Positions 52,580-62,733 are shown, numbered from the stretch's first letter. The stretch: DNA of 64,000 bases from Permianibacter fluminis (GCF_013179735.1 NZ_JABMEG010000001.1:2790001-2854000), one strand, 5' to 3'. The notes: generated by a model from the sequence alone, not told the origin. Made by a program: numbers and translations.

Positions 52580-55500
52580 ATGACTGTTGCTGTCCCTGTC
52601 TTGCAGGAGAACCCGGTTCTTGAGCCGGTCTATCGGGCCTATGTCGAGGCGCTGAACGCCAGCGGCTTCGCTGGCATCATCGCCACCGACTATGCCACCC
52701 GTCTGGTCCACGCCACCGACAACAGCGTTTATCAGCTGCTGCCGCAGGCGGTCTTGTTTCCGCGCGATGAAGCCGATGTCAGCAAGATTTTTCAGCTGGC
52801 GGACAAGGCCGAATTTCATTCGGTGCAGTTTGCGCCGCGCGGTGGCGGCACCGGGACCAATGGCCAGTCGCTGACCACCGGCATCGTGATCGACGTGTCG
52901 CGCTTTCAGAATCGCATTCTGGAGCTGAACGTCAACGAGGGCTGGGTACGGGTCCAGCCCGGCGTGATTCTGGATCAGTTGCAAGATCTGCTGAATCCGC
53001 AGGGATTTTTCTTTGCGCCCGAGCTGTCGCCGTCAAACCGCGCAACGCTGGGCGGCATGGCCAATACCGATGCCTGCGGCAAAGGTTCGCGCCTGTATGG
53101 TCGCACTGGTGATCATGTCTTGGCGCTGCGTGTGGTGCTGAACAACGGCGACGTGCTCGACAGCGCACGACTGGAAGCCAACGATTTTTTTGCCAGAAAG
53201 CACCAGCCGGGTCGGGAAGGGGAAATTTACCGGCTGGTTGATGAAGCCTGCCGGCACGCGCCGGTGCATCCGGGCGCCAGTCGGCTGGGTCGTTTCATCA
53301 CGGCTTACAACCTCTGGCATGTCGTCAATGAGAAAACCGGCAGCTTCTCGCTCAATCCGCTGCTCTGTGGCTCAGAAGGTACGTTGGCTCTGGTCACCGA
53401 GCTCAAGCTGAAAATCACGCCGCTGCCGAGCCAGAAAGCGCTGTTTGCCATTCGCTACAAATCTTTCGATGCTGCGCTGGCGGCCGCTCAGGATTTGCTC
53501 AAGCATCAGCCTTCGGCCATCGAAACGGTGGATGACAAGATCCTGACGCTGGCGAAAGACGACATCATCTTTCCCAAGGTCAAACCGTATCTTGGCGATA
53601 ATCAGGACTTCAGTGGAAATGCCATCAATCTGGTCGAATTCGTCGGCGACAACGCCAGTGAATTTGCCAGTCGCGCCGAGCAGCTGAAGGCCGAACTGCC
53701 AAGCGCACCCGGCGTCATCAGTTTTCATTTCACCACCGATAAAGCCGCGCAAGCCGCGTTATGGGATTTGCGCAAAAAAGGTGTTGGGCTGCTTGGCAAC
53801 GCCAAGGGCAAGCGTCGTCCGATTCCATTCGTCGAAGACACCGCAGTGCCGCCGGAGAATCTGGCGGCGTATATTCGCGAGTTCCGCGAACTGCTGGATG
53901 GTCACGGGCTGAGTTACGGCATGTTTGGTCATGTCGATGTCGGTTGCCTGCATGTTCGCCCGGCGCTGAATCTGCGCACGGAAGATGACGAAGCAACGTT
54001 CCGGAAAATTTCCGATGCGGTCTATGCGCTGGTCAAGAAGTACGGCGGCGTCATGTGGTCGGAACATGGCAAGGGTTTTCGCTCCTGGTATGGTCCGGAG
54101 TTTCATGGCGAGGACATCTATCGGCGGATGCGGCAGGTCAAAACTGCATTTGATCCGCGCAACCAGTTCAATCCGGGCAAGATCTGCGCGCCGCTGAAGC
54201 ACGAGAACACGCTGTACGAACCGTTCAAGCAGACCCGTGGTGAGCTGGATCGGCAAATTTCGGTCAGTGCTGAAACCGACGCACCTGGCGCACTCTACTG
54301 TAACGGCAATGGCCAATGCTTTGATTACCGGATGGACAGCGTCATGTGTCCGTCCTACAAGGCAACGGGGGATCGTCGGCACTCGCCGAAAGGTCGTTCG
54401 GGCCTGATGCGGGAATGGTTGCGGCAGGCATCCAATGCGGGCGTGCAATTGCAGCCTGTCTCACTGTCGGCAGCGGAAAAACTCAAGCGCGAGTGGCGGC
54501 GGCTGCCTTTGCTGAAAACCGCTGACGATTTTTCTCATCAGGTCAATGAGGCCATGTCGGGCTGCCTGGGTTGCAAGGCTTGCAACAGCCAGTGCCCGAT
54601 CAAGGTTGATGTGCCGAGTCAGAAGTCGTTGTTCCTGCATCACTACCATCGCCGCTATCCGCGGCCGCTGCGCGATTACCTGCTGACCAGCATGGAGTCG
54701 TGGGCACCGATAGCCGGTGTTGTCCCGCACATCAGCAATGTGTTGCTGCTCAATCCGCTCAGTCGCTTGCTGGCACGCTGGACGATGCGCCTGCAGGCGC
54801 TGCCGCGTTTTGCCAGTCGCAATGTTTACGATCTGCTGCGGGCGCGCAAAGCACGCCGTTTCAATGCCAAGGAATTGTCGCGGCTGTCGCCGGATCAGCG
54901 TTCGCACACGGTGCTACTGCTGCAGGATGCGTTTACCAGTTTCTTTGATACCGATGCTCTCGCCAGTGCCGTGCGTTTGTTGGAGCGGCTCGGCAAGCGG
55001 GTCGTGATTCTGCCATTTCAGCCGCTCGGCAAAGCCGAGCATGTCAAAGGCCGGTTGCCGGAATTCATTCAGCGGGCGCAGGCCGCCGTCAAGCAGATGC
55101 GCGAACTGGCCGAGCTGAAGCTGCCGGTGATCAGCGTCGAGTCGACTCAGGCCTTGCTGTTCCGTCAGGAATATCCCATGCATGTCGATTGCAGCGGCAT
55201 CGCCAAGGTGCAGACGCTGGCGGAATACCTGGCCTCGGTTGATGATGCGCTGCCAGTCAAACGTCAGCCGATTGTGCATCTGTTCTCTCACTGCACCGAG
55301 AAAACCCAGTTGGCCGAAAGCGCCGGTCAGTGGCAGCGGATATTCAAACGCTTTGGCGTCGAGCTGCGGCCGGTCAACACCGGCTGCTGCGGCATGGCCG
55401 GAAGCTATGGTCACGAACGGGAGCATGATCAGGAATCCCGTTTGCTGTTTGAACAGAGCTGGTCCGATTCATTGAGCCAGGCCCGTGGCAAGGGCTTGGT

Positions 55501-55597
55501 CTGCGCCACCGGTTTTTCCTGTCGGGAGCAGACCCACCGTTTGGGGGCCGAGCGAGTGCCGGACCCGGCCACCATTTTGCTGGCGCTGCTGTCTTGA
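52580..55597 (+). CDS. ydiJ: D-2-hydroxyglutarate dehydrogenase, FAD and Fe-S (YdiJ)
   Basis: 1005 residues, close to E. coli YdiJ (1018). The N-terminal FAD-binding PCMH/vanillyl-oxidase domain has FAPRGGGTGTNGQSLTTG, then SNRATLGGMANTDACGKGS and LCGSEGTLALVTELKL. The C-terminal part contains a ferredoxin-type cluster CLGCKACNSQCPIKVD and a CCG domain ending in NTGCCGMAGSYGHEREHD. YdiJ oxidises D-2-hydroxyglutarate made as a by-product of serine and other metabolism and passes electrons onward. No partner gene is adjacent; the acyl-CoA ligase follows after 53 bases. Confidence 0.93.
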   Translation: MTVAVPVLQENPVLEPVYRAYVEALNASGFAGIIATDYATRLVHATDNSVYQLLPQAVLFPRDEADVSKIFQLADKAEFHSVQFAPRGGGTGTNGQSLTTGIVIDVSRFQNRILELNVNEGWVRVQPGVILDQLQDLLNPQGFFFAPELSPSNRATLGGMANTDACGKGSRLYGRTGDHVLALRVVLNNGDVLDSARLEANDFFARKHQPGREGEIYRLVDEACRHAPVHPGASRLGRFITAYNLWHVVNEKTGSFSLNPLLCGSEGTLALVTELKLKITPLPSQKALFAIRYKSFDAALAAAQDLLKHQPSAIETVDDKILTLAKDDIIFPKVKPYLGDNQDFSGNAINLVEFVGDNASEFASRAEQLKAELPSAPGVISFHFTTDKAAQAALWDLRKKGVGLLGNAKGKRRPIPFVEDTAVPPENLAAYIREFRELLDGHGLSYGMFGHVDVGCLHVRPALNLRTEDDEATFRKISDAVYALVKKYGGVMWSEHGKGFRSWYGPEFHGEDIYRRMRQVKTAFDPRNQFNPGKICAPLKHENTLYEPFKQTRGELDRQISVSAETDAPGALYCNGNGQCFDYRMDSVMCPSYKATGDRRHSPKGRSGLMREWLRQASNAGVQLQPVSLSAAEKLKREWRRLPLLKTADDFSHQVNEAMSGCLGCKACNSQCPIKVDVPSQKSLFLHHYHRRYPRPLRDYLLTSMESWAPIAGVVPHISNVLLLNPLSRLLARWTMRLQALPRFASRNVYDLLRARKARRFNAKELSRLSPDQRSHTVLLLQDAFTSFFDTDALASAVRLLERLGKRVVILPFQPLGKAEHVKGRLPEFIQRAQAAVKQMRELAELKLPVISVESTQALLFRQEYPMHVDCSGIAKVQTLAEYLASVDDALPVKRQPIVHLFSHCTEKTQLAESAGQWQRIFKRFGVELRPVNTGCCGMAGSYGHEREHDQESRLLFEQSWSDSLSQARGKGLVCATGFSCREQTHRLGAERVPDPATILLALLS

Positions 55598-55650
55598 TAG
55601 CGAGCCAAAACCGCTGCTTGTATTTGTTGTGATGCCATTGGAGCCAATAC

Positions 55651-57324
55651 GTGGTCGACGCCATAAACCAGAACAATAGTCGCCCCTTGATGCTGGATCG
55701 TTTTCTGCAACAGGTTTACGCCGAGCCGGATGCGGTGTTTCTGACCCAGCCGCAACAGGGCATTCGGCGCAATATCACCTGGCGCGAAGCGCACCACGAA
55801 GTGGCGCGGGTTGCTACCTATCTGCGCAAGTATCCACGTGGCAGCCACATCGCCATCTATTCGCTGAATTGCGCGCACTGGCTGCTTGCGGATCTCGCCA
55901 TCTGGTTGGCCGGCCATGTCAGCGTGCCGGTCTATCCCACGGCAGGCAAGGAGGCGATCCAGCAGGTGCTGGAGCACAGCGATGCGGTCGCAGTATTGGT
56001 CGGCAAGCTGTATGACTATGCAGAAAAAGCCGATGCGATTCCGGCTGGCATGGAGCAGATTGCCATGCATCAGCCACGCGAAGGCATGCTGGAATGGGAT
56101 GAAATTGTCCGGCGCGAACTGCCGCTGCTGAATCCGGAATTGCCGACCGCCGATACGCTTGCCACCATTGTTTACACGTCGGGTACAACCGGCGAAGCCA
56201 AAGGCGTGATGATCACGTTTGGCATCATGCGCCATGCCGCGGTCAGCCTATTGGAATGGGTCAATATCGTCACGCCGCAGCAGTTGTTCTCCTATCTGCC
56301 GTTGGCGCACGTGGCGGAACGTCTGGTCATTGAATGCGTGGGTCTCTACAGCGGCAGTCATATTCATTTTGCCGAATCGCTGGACTCGTTCCCGCGCGAT
56401 CTGCGCGCCGCCTCGCCAACCATTTTTCTGGCGGTGCCGCGTATCTGGCTCAAGTTCCAGCAAGGTATCGAGGCGAAAATTCCGGCCCGTACCTTTGACC
56501 GCTTGCTGTCGCTGCCGGTGGTCGGTCGCGCTTTTGCGATGATGATCCGGCGCGGCCTGGGTTTGCACCGGACCCGAATTGCCATCAGCGGCGCCGCGGC
56601 CTTATCAGCCGATTTGGTGCGTTGGTATGAACGGTTGGGCATTCGCATCTGCGAAGGCTACGGCATGACGGAAACCTTTGGCTTTTCGCATGGCTCGCAT
56701 CCGGATCGGCGCCGGCAGGGTCATGTCGGTGAATGCTATTCGAGTGCCGACATAAAACTGGCCGACGACGGTGAGATTCTGTTGCGCAATCCCTGTTTGA
56801 TGACCGGCTATTACAAGGCGCCGGAACTGACCGCTCAGGTCATCGAAGACGGCTGGCTGCACACCGGCGATTTGGGCGAGCAGAGCGCCGATGGTTTGTT
56901 GAAACTGACCGGCCGCAAGAAAGAGATTTTCAAAACCTCGAAAGGCAAATATGTGGCGCCGTCACCCATTGAGGCCCGGCTGGAATTGCTGGCTGGTGTC
57001 GAGCAGCTGTGCGTGCTCGGTGCAGACATGGCCCAGCCGGTAGCACTGGCGGTGTTGCAGCAGGTGGCGGAGGAAGCCAGAGCGCAAATCGAAGCACGAT
57101 TGCAGCAAGCCTTGCAGCAGATCAATGCCAGCCTCGATAGTCATGAACAGCTGGCGCGCATCATAGTAGTATTTGAACAATGGACGACCGACAATGGTCT
57201 GATGACGCCGACCCTGAAACTTCGTCGGCATGAAATCGAGCGTCGTTATGCCCAACTGGTTGCTTCCTGTCAGAGTCTGACGGCACCGGTCAATTGGGCC
57301 GACAGGGTGACCGGCGTACACTAG
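55651..57324 (+). CDS. AMP-forming acyl-CoA synthetase (long-chain type)
   Basis: 557 codons from a GTG start with GGAG seven bases upstream. The adenylation signatures are YTSGTTGEAKGVM (P-loop), GYGMTETFGFSH, WLHTGDLGEQ and TGRKKEIFKTSKGKYVAP, giving the catalytic Lys region. The helix ISGAAALSADLVRWYERLG and the preceding VPRIWLKFQQGIE match the long-chain FadD/FACL subgroup. It activates a fatty or aromatic acid to its CoA thioester in two steps. The substrate is not defined and no beta-oxidation gene is nearby. Confidence 0.9.
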   Translation: MVDAINQNNSRPLMLDRFLQQVYAEPDAVFLTQPQQGIRRNITWREAHHEVARVATYLRKYPRGSHIAIYSLNCAHWLLADLAIWLAGHVSVPVYPTAGKEAIQQVLEHSDAVAVLVGKLYDYAEKADAIPAGMEQIAMHQPREGMLEWDEIVRRELPLLNPELPTADTLATIVYTSGTTGEAKGVMITFGIMRHAAVSLLEWVNIVTPQQLFSYLPLAHVAERLVIECVGLYSGSHIHFAESLDSFPRDLRAASPTIFLAVPRIWLKFQQGIEAKIPARTFDRLLSLPVVGRAFAMMIRRGLGLHRTRIAISGAAALSADLVRWYERLGIRICEGYGMTETFGFSHGSHPDRRRQGHVGECYSSADIKLADDGEILLRNPCLMTGYYKAPELTAQVIEDGWLHTGDLGEQSADGLLKLTGRKKEIFKTSKGKYVAPSPIEARLELLAGVEQLCVLGADMAQPVALAVLQQVAEEARAQIEARLQQALQQINASLDSHEQLARIIVVFEQWTTDNGLMTPTLKLRRHEIERRYAQLVASCQSLTAPVNWADRVTGVH

Positions 57325-57367
57325 GCAATTGTCGCAGTTCACCACGCTAACGCATGTCAGGTGCAAT

Positions 57368-57853
57368 ATGAGCGGATTTAGTCATCTCGATGAGCAAGGC
57401 CGTATCCGCATGGTCGATGTCGGCGATAAACCGGTAACCGATCGGCTGGCGGTTGCCGTTGCCGAAGTGCATATGCTGCCGGCAACACTGGCGGCACTGG
57501 CGGCAGGCGAGTTGCCGAAAGGCAATGTCCTGACCACGGCACATGTGGCCGGAGTGATGGCGGCCAAGCGCTGCGCCGAACTGATTCCGCTCTGTCACAG
57601 CTTGCCGCTGTCTGGTGTCGATTTGTCATTTCAGCTGGATACGGATCGCCATTGCGTGGTCATCCGCGCGAGTTGCCATGTTCGTGCCAACACTGGCGTT
57701 GAAATGGAAGCCTTGACCGCGGCCAGTGTCGCCGCATTGACCATTTACGATATGTGCAAAGCCATCGACAAGCATATGCGCATTGATGGTGTTCGCGTGG
57801 TCGAGAAGCGCGGCGGCCGTTCCGGCGATTTTGTTGCAAGTGACAAGGCATAG
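57368..57853 (+). CDS. moaC: Cyclic pyranopterin monophosphate synthase
   Basis: 161 residues from ATG 57368. FSHLDEQGRIRMVDVGDKP, then LIPLCHSLPLSGVDLSF and MCKAIDKHMRIDGVRVVEK match MoaC throughout, including the catalytic Asp and Lys positions (AIDK). It converts the MoaA product to cyclic pyranopterin monophosphate in molybdenum cofactor synthesis. moaD and moaE follow on the same strand; moaA is not in the window. Confidence 0.96.
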   Translation: MSGFSHLDEQGRIRMVDVGDKPVTDRLAVAVAEVHMLPATLAALAAGELPKGNVLTTAHVAGVMAAKRCAELIPLCHSLPLSGVDLSFQLDTDRHCVVIRASCHVRANTGVEMEALTAASVAALTIYDMCKAIDKHMRIDGVRVVEKRGGRSGDFVASDKA

Positions 57854-57915
57854 CATGCAATCAAGCACGCGGATCAATCAGATCCGGTGCTGAAGCCTGG
57901 CAAGAGGACGGATGA

Positions 57916-58170
57916 ATGCTGCGGGTGCTTTTTTTTGGCAGTTTGGCTGAGCAGGTCGGTGTTGCCGAGTTGCAGCTCGACTGGGTGGCCGACTGGCGAA
58001 CTGTGCACGATGTGATGGCTGGATTGCACGTCAGTCATTCCAATGTGGCTAAGCAACTGGATCTGCGGCGCGGCCTCATGATTGCGGTCAATCAGCGGCT
58101 CGGCAAAATTTCCAGCCCGATTGCGGACGATGATGAACTCGCTTTTCTGCCGCCGGTCACGGGGGGCTGA
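57916..58170 (+). CDS. moaD: Molybdopterin synthase sulfur carrier
   Basis: 84 residues of the ubiquitin fold ending in the obligatory Gly-Gly (FLPPVTGG), which is adenylated and thiocarboxylated to donate sulfur. GAGGA precedes the ATG. MLRVLFFGSLAEQVG is the usual start. The stop is two bases before moaE, with which it forms the molybdopterin synthase heterotetramer. Confidence 0.95.
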   Translation: MLRVLFFGSLAEQVGVAELQLDWVADWRTVHDVMAGLHVSHSNVAKQLDLRRGLMIAVNQRLGKISSPIADDDELAFLPPVTGG

Positions 58171-58172
58171 AC

Positions 58173-58652
58173 ATGGCCGAGCACTGTCCCGTCCACGTAG
58201 CCGTTCATGACGCCGATTTTGATGCGGGCGCCCTGACCAAAACCCTTTATCAGCAAGCTGGCGCGGTTGGCGCCGTGGCGACCTTTGTCGGTCTTGTCCG
58301 TACCGATGATGAGGTGCAGGCGCTGTGCCTGCAGCATTATCCGGGCATGACCGAGCACAGCATGCAGCTGCTGGCAGACGAGGCTAGCGCCCGTTGGCCC
58401 TTGCTGGGCGTTGTGCTGGTGCATCGCGTTGGCCGGTTGTTGCCGGGCGAGCAAATTGTCTATGTCGGCGTTGCCAGCAGCCACCGCCGGGAAGCGTTGA
58501 CCGCTTGCGCATATCTCGCTGATCAATTGAAGACGCGCGCCGTGTTGTGGAAGCAGGAGCAGCGCGCAGACGGCAGTCGCTGGCTGGAACCGACGTCGGC
58601 CGATAACGCATCGGTTGCGGCCTGGCAGCAAGCAGAGCCGCCAGCGCAATGA
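58173..58652 (+). CDS. moaE: Molybdopterin synthase catalytic subunit
   Basis: 159 residues. GAVATFVGLVRTDDEVQALC, LQHYPGMTEHSMQLLADEA, VVLVHRVGRLLPGEQIVYVG and the C-terminal KTRAVLWKQEQ with the active-site lysines identify MoaE. It builds the dithiolene of molybdopterin with MoaD. The stop overlaps the rlmC start by four bases, so a tRNA-unrelated rRNA methyltransferase is translated right after it. Confidence 0.96.
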   Translation: MAEHCPVHVAVHDADFDAGALTKTLYQQAGAVGAVATFVGLVRTDDEVQALCLQHYPGMTEHSMQLLADEASARWPLLGVVLVHRVGRLLPGEQIVYVGVASSHRREALTACAYLADQLKTRAVLWKQEQRADGSRWLEPTSADNASVAAWQQAEPPAQ

Positions 58653-59806
58653 CGCTGCCACTCGCCATTGCCTGTGCCGATTATCAATCCGCGCGCTGCC
58701 GTTCCTGTGGCTGGCTTGAATTACCCTATCCAGAACAATTGCAGCGCAAGGACGCCGAGCTGCGCCAGTTATTGGCGTCGCAAGTGGGCGAGCAAACCGA
58801 TTGGCTACCTGCCGTTGCCAGTCCACTGGCGCAGTTTCGCAACCGCGCCAAAATGGTGATCAGCGGCACCGCCGCCGATCCGGTTCTTGGCATTATTGAC
58901 GAGCAGGGTAGCGGGGTGGATTTGCAAGCCTGTCCGCTTTATCCGCAGCCGTTGCGGCCGGTATTCACGGCGCTGATTGATTTCATCCGGTTGGCGAATC
59001 TTGAGCCTTACCGCATCAGTGAGCGCCGCGGTGAGCTGAAATATCTGCTGATCAACCGCAGCCATGCCGATGGCGGCATCATGCTGCGCTTTGTCCTGCG
59101 CTCACGTGCCTGTCTCGACATCATCCGCAAGCATTTACCGGTCTTGCGGGCGCAGTTACCGCAGCTCAAGGTGGCGTCGGTCAACCTGCAGCCGCTGCAC
59201 ATGGCGGTGCTGGAAGGCGATCAGGAGATCATGCTGACCGAGCAACAGGAATTGTACGATCAGCTCAATGATGTGCCGCTGTACTTGCGGCCCAAGAGTT
59301 TTTTCCAGACCAATCCGGCGGTGGCCGCCCAGTTGTACGCGCGCGTGCGGCAGTGGGCCCGCGAGTTGCCGCTGAAATCGGTATGGGATCTGTTCTGTGG
59401 CGTTGGCGGTTTTGGTCTGCATTGTGTCGACAAGGACATTGCCCTGACCGGCATCGAGCGAGAAGCCGAGGCCATTGCCTGTGCCGAGCGCTCGGCGCGG
59501 GAAATGGGTCTGACTCAGGTCCGTTTTGCCGCGCTCGATGCCGCAGGATTTGTCGACGGCGAAGCGAGCGCACCGGATCTGGTGCTGGTCAATCCGCCGC
59601 GCCGCGGCATCGGCCCTGATATTTGCCGCTGGCTGCAGGCGACGGCGCCGCAACATCTAATTTATTCCAGTTGCAATGCCGAATCACTGGCACGCGATCT
59701 GGCCCTGCTGCCGAACTATCAACTGCAGCGGGTACAGCTCTTCGATATGTTCCCGCATACCAGCCACTACGAAACCCTGGTGCAGCTTCGACTTGCCAAG
59801 CGCTGA
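58649..59806 (+). CDS. rlmC: 23S rRNA (uracil-747-C5)-methyltransferase
   Basis: 385 residues. CADYQSARCRSCGWLELPYP holds the iron-sulfur cysteines; FRNRAKMVISGTAADPVLG, RPKSFFQTNPAVAAQLYA and WDLFCGVGGFGLHC (SAM-binding) follow E. coli RlmC (RumB) closely. The catalytic Cys is in IYSSCNAESLARDL, preceded by LVNPPRRGIG. RlmC makes m5U747 in 23S rRNA. It is coupled to moaE by an ATGA overlap, a pairing with no evident functional reason. Confidence 0.95.
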   Translation: MTLPLAIACADYQSARCRSCGWLELPYPEQLQRKDAELRQLLASQVGEQTDWLPAVASPLAQFRNRAKMVISGTAADPVLGIIDEQGSGVDLQACPLYPQPLRPVFTALIDFIRLANLEPYRISERRGELKYLLINRSHADGGIMLRFVLRSRACLDIIRKHLPVLRAQLPQLKVASVNLQPLHMAVLEGDQEIMLTEQQELYDQLNDVPLYLRPKSFFQTNPAVAAQLYARVRQWARELPLKSVWDLFCGVGGFGLHCVDKDIALTGIEREAEAIACAERSAREMGLTQVRFAALDAAGFVDGEASAPDLVLVNPPRRGIGPDICRWLQATAPQHLIYSSCNAESLARDLALLPNYQLQRVQLFDMFPHTSHYETLVQLRLAKR

Positions 59807-59879
59807 GTTTTTTCAGGTACGATGATCCGGTAACCGCTCGTATTAGCGGCGACGAACATCCGGCTCTGGACAAGCGCGT

Positions 59880-60842
59880 ATGGAAAACGGTCTTGGCTTT
59901 GATCTGAAAGCATTGGAAGTTTTTGCGGCGATTGTCGAAACCGGCGGCATGACGGCGGCCGGGCAACGACTTGGCATCACCCAGTCGTCGGTGTCACAAA
60001 CGCTGGCCGCACTGGAACAATCGCTGAAAGTGCAGTTGCTGGACCGGTCATTGCGACCGCCAGTGCTGACGCCGTTGGGTCGGGAGTTTTATGCTCGCGC
60101 CAGCTTGCTGTTGGCGCAGGCGCAGGCCGTCAGCCGCGAATTTCGCCAGCCGCAAGCCACGCCGTTGGCATTGGTTCGCATCGCATTGGTCGATTCGCTC
60201 GCCACCAGTATCGGTGTCGATCTGATCAATGCCGTCAAATTTCGCGCGGCGCACTGGTCCATGATTACCGGTCAATCGCATCGTCATGCCGAGTTGCTGC
60301 GCAATCGCGAAGCCGACATCATCATGTCGGATGACAGCCCGGCCGCGCACGTCGATTGGTATCAGCTGCGCCTGTTGCGGGAACCGTTCGTGCTGGTCCT
60401 GCCGCGGCAATTCAATGGTCCGCTGAATAGCCTGAAGCAATTGGCCGGCGCGCTCGACTTTGTTCGCTACAGTCAGGGCACGGTCATTGGTCAGCGTATC
60501 GAAGCGCAATTGCAGAGCTGGAATATCCGGCCGCCACTGCGCTTGCAGCTCGACAATTCCTACGCCATTTTTTCCCTGGTCAAGGCCGGTGCCGGCTTTG
60601 CCATCACGACGCCGCTGTGCCTGCTGCAAAGTGGTCTCGGCGGTAACGACGTGCAGTTTTTTCCGATCCCCGAAGGCGAGTTTTACCGCGAGTTGACCCT
60701 GACGGCGCGGCAGCATGAGCTCGGCAGTTTGCCGCGAGAGCTGGCGGAAGACAGCGTGGCCTTGTTGCGGCAGCGGATGTTGCCGGCCTTGCAGGAACAC
60801 ATGCCCTGGCTGCTGCCGAGCCTGCGCCTGGGCCCCGGTTGA
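59880..60842 (+). CDS. LysR-family transcriptional regulator
   Basis: 320 residues. The N-terminal winged HTH (LKALEVFAAIVETGGMTAAG, then LGITQSSVSQTLAALEQSLK) is canonical, with a linker helix and a substrate-binding domain from about residue 90. The start is preceded by an unusual stretch (59807-59879) without obvious operator. The target may be the divergently or downstream placed ethanolamine-type genes, since LysR proteins often control neighbours, but the 328-bp gap makes this uncertain. Confidence 0.88.
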   Translation: MENGLGFDLKALEVFAAIVETGGMTAAGQRLGITQSSVSQTLAALEQSLKVQLLDRSLRPPVLTPLGREFYARASLLLAQAQAVSREFRQPQATPLALVRIALVDSLATSIGVDLINAVKFRAAHWSMITGQSHRHAELLRNREADIIMSDDSPAAHVDWYQLRLLREPFVLVLPRQFNGPLNSLKQLAGALDFVRYSQGTVIGQRIEAQLQSWNIRPPLRLQLDNSYAIFSLVKAGAGFAITTPLCLLQSGLGGNDVQFFPIPEGEFYRELTLTARQHELGSLPRELAEDSVALLRQRMLPALQEHMPWLLPSLRLGPG

Positions 60843-60866
60843 GCGGGTTCGAACCTGCGCCGGGGA
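60834..60866. other. GC-rich hairpin at the end of the LysR gene
   Basis: CCCCGG (60834-60839) pairs with CCGGGG (60861-60866) around a nested GGGTTCGAACC palindrome. No T tract follows, so it is at most a weak terminator. The rest of the gap 60867-61170 shows no recognisable gene or operator. Confidence 0.5.
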
Positions 60867-61170
60867 TGATGTCCACCGCCATGGCCCTCGTGCTGGCCAA
60901 GCCGGATCAATTAGCTAGACTGATATTCAGGATTAGCCGTTCAGATACTGCTTGCCAGTCTGGAGGGGCTGTTTCCATAGTCTACCGGCGGCGCAGGGAG
61001 TGACTTGTCACAGGTCAGCATTCCCCGCAGATGCGATCGCAGTTTGTGGCGTAGCTTGAGCCCCTATTTATGGCTGTAAGCACGAACCGATAACGATAAA
61101 GCGATCCGATGCGTGGCTGCGCACGTTGTTCTTTGCCACCGTCTGATCCCGTATCAGTACGGAGGCTGTC

Positions 61171-62688
61171 ATGGCAGACCAGCAACAATCTGATCAACAA
61201 AAGCACGGCAGCGTCAGCTACCGCAAAAAAGATTCCTCGTATTTTGAAAAGCGCGGTCTGCGCCGCTATGCCGGTGTCTGGTCGTTGTGGGCGCTTGGAG
61301 TGGGCGCGGTGATCTCGGGCCATTTTTCCGGCTGGAATCTGGGTTTCGCGTCCGGCGGTTTTGGTGGCATGTTGATCGCTACGGTGCTCATTACCATCAT
61401 GTATCTCGGCCTTTGTTTCAGCATTGCCGAAATGTCGCCGGCCTTGCCGCACACCGGTGGCGCCTATTCGTTTGCCCGCACCGCGATGGGGCCGTGGGGT
61501 GGCTTCATTACTGGCCTGGCCGAAAATATCGAATTTGTCCTGACGCCGGCGGTCATCGTATTTTTCATCGGTTCCTATCTCGGCAGCATTTTTGAAACAG
61601 CGCCATCGTTCCAGCCGGTCTGGTGGGTCGGTTGCTATGTGGTGTTTGTCGGCCTGAATTTGATTGCCGTTGAGCTTTCGTTCCGCGTTTCGCTGGTCGT
61701 GACGTTGATGGCGCTGGCGGTGCTGGCCCTGTATTGGGTCAGTGCGCTGCCGGTGGCAAATTTCAGCGAGCAAGCGCTGAACATCGGCGTTGGTCCGGAT
61801 GGCAAAGCCGTACTGCTGGAAGGCGGTGGTGGTGACTGGCTGCCATTTGGTTTGGCCGGCGCCTTGGGCTGTCTGCCTTTTGCTGTGTGGTTGTTCCTGG
61901 CCATTGAGCAGCTGCCATTGGCCGCAGAAGAAAGCATCGACCCGAAACGCGATATGCCGAAAGGACTCATTCTCGGCATTTTCACCCTGATTTTCTCCGC
62001 TTTCATGATCCTGTTCCTGAATACCAGCGTGGCGCCGGGTGCGTTTGGTTTGTCGACCTCCGGTGAACCGTTGCTGGATGGCTTCCGGACCATATATGGC
62101 AGTGAGATTGCCAAGGTGCTGTCACTGTTTGCGGTGATCGGACTGATCGCCAGTTTCCACACCATCATCTTTGCCTATGGCCGGCAGATTTATTCGCTGT
62201 CACGGGCCGGCTATCTGCCCGAGTTTCTGTCGCTGACTCATGGCAGTCGCAAAACGCCGCACGTCGCGCTGATTACCGGCGCCATCATGGGTCTGACCGT
62301 CCTGATGATCACATGGTCGATTGCCGGGGAAGCGGGTGGGGCATTCATTGGCGGCACTTTGCTGAACATGGCGGTATTTGGCGCGATGTTCTCCTACATG
62401 ATGCAGTCTGCCTCGTTCATTCGTTTGCGCAGCAAGTTCCCGCACATCGAGCGGCCGTATCGCAGTCCTTTGGGCGTTGTTGGTGCCGCTCTGACGTTTG
62501 TCATTGCCGGTGTCACTGTGTACTTCCAGTTGCTGGACCCGGTCTATCAGAAAGGGGTCTATGGCGCCGCCATCTGGTATGCACTCGGGATCAGTTATTT
62601 CGCGCTGTTTGGCCGGCATCGGCTGGTGCTGTCGCCGGAAGAGAAATTTGCGCTGTCCGGCGGCAAGGCCGCTTACGAGCAGCATTGA
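61171..62688 (+). CDS. Ethanolamine permease-like APC transporter
   Basis: 505 residues with twelve hydrophobic helices. The N-terminus YRKKDSSYFEKRGLRRYAGV and WSLWALGVGAVISGHFSGWN, with EMSPALPHTGGAYSFARTA, IEQLPLAAEESIDPKRDMPK and FAYGRQIYSLSRAGYLPEFL, closely match the Eat ethanolamine permease group (TIGR00908). It would import ethanolamine or a related amine by proton symport. GGAGG precedes the ATG. The next gene is a glutamine-synthetase-like ligase, a common partner in amine and ethanolamine glutamylation. Confidence 0.85.
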   Translation: MADQQQSDQQKHGSVSYRKKDSSYFEKRGLRRYAGVWSLWALGVGAVISGHFSGWNLGFASGGFGGMLIATVLITIMYLGLCFSIAEMSPALPHTGGAYSFARTAMGPWGGFITGLAENIEFVLTPAVIVFFIGSYLGSIFETAPSFQPVWWVGCYVVFVGLNLIAVELSFRVSLVVTLMALAVLALYWVSALPVANFSEQALNIGVGPDGKAVLLEGGGGDWLPFGLAGALGCLPFAVWLFLAIEQLPLAAEESIDPKRDMPKGLILGIFTLIFSAFMILFLNTSVAPGAFGLSTSGEPLLDGFRTIYGSEIAKVLSLFAVIGLIASFHTIIFAYGRQIYSLSRAGYLPEFLSLTHGSRKTPHVALITGAIMGLTVLMITWSIAGEAGGAFIGGTLLNMAVFGAMFSYMMQSASFIRLRSKFPHIERPYRSPLGVVGAALTFVIAGVTVYFQLLDPVYQKGVYGAAIWYALGISYFALFGRHRLVLSPEEKFALSGGKAAYEQH

Positions 62689-62733
62689 GCCGATTGGAGT
62701 TTATCACGACTGTGGTTTGATAAGACGGGTTTT

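Noticed and set aside
60843-60860. GGGTTCGAACC resembling a tRNA T-arm
   Set aside because: No acceptor, D-arm or anticodon arm could be built around it; it is part of a GC hairpin.
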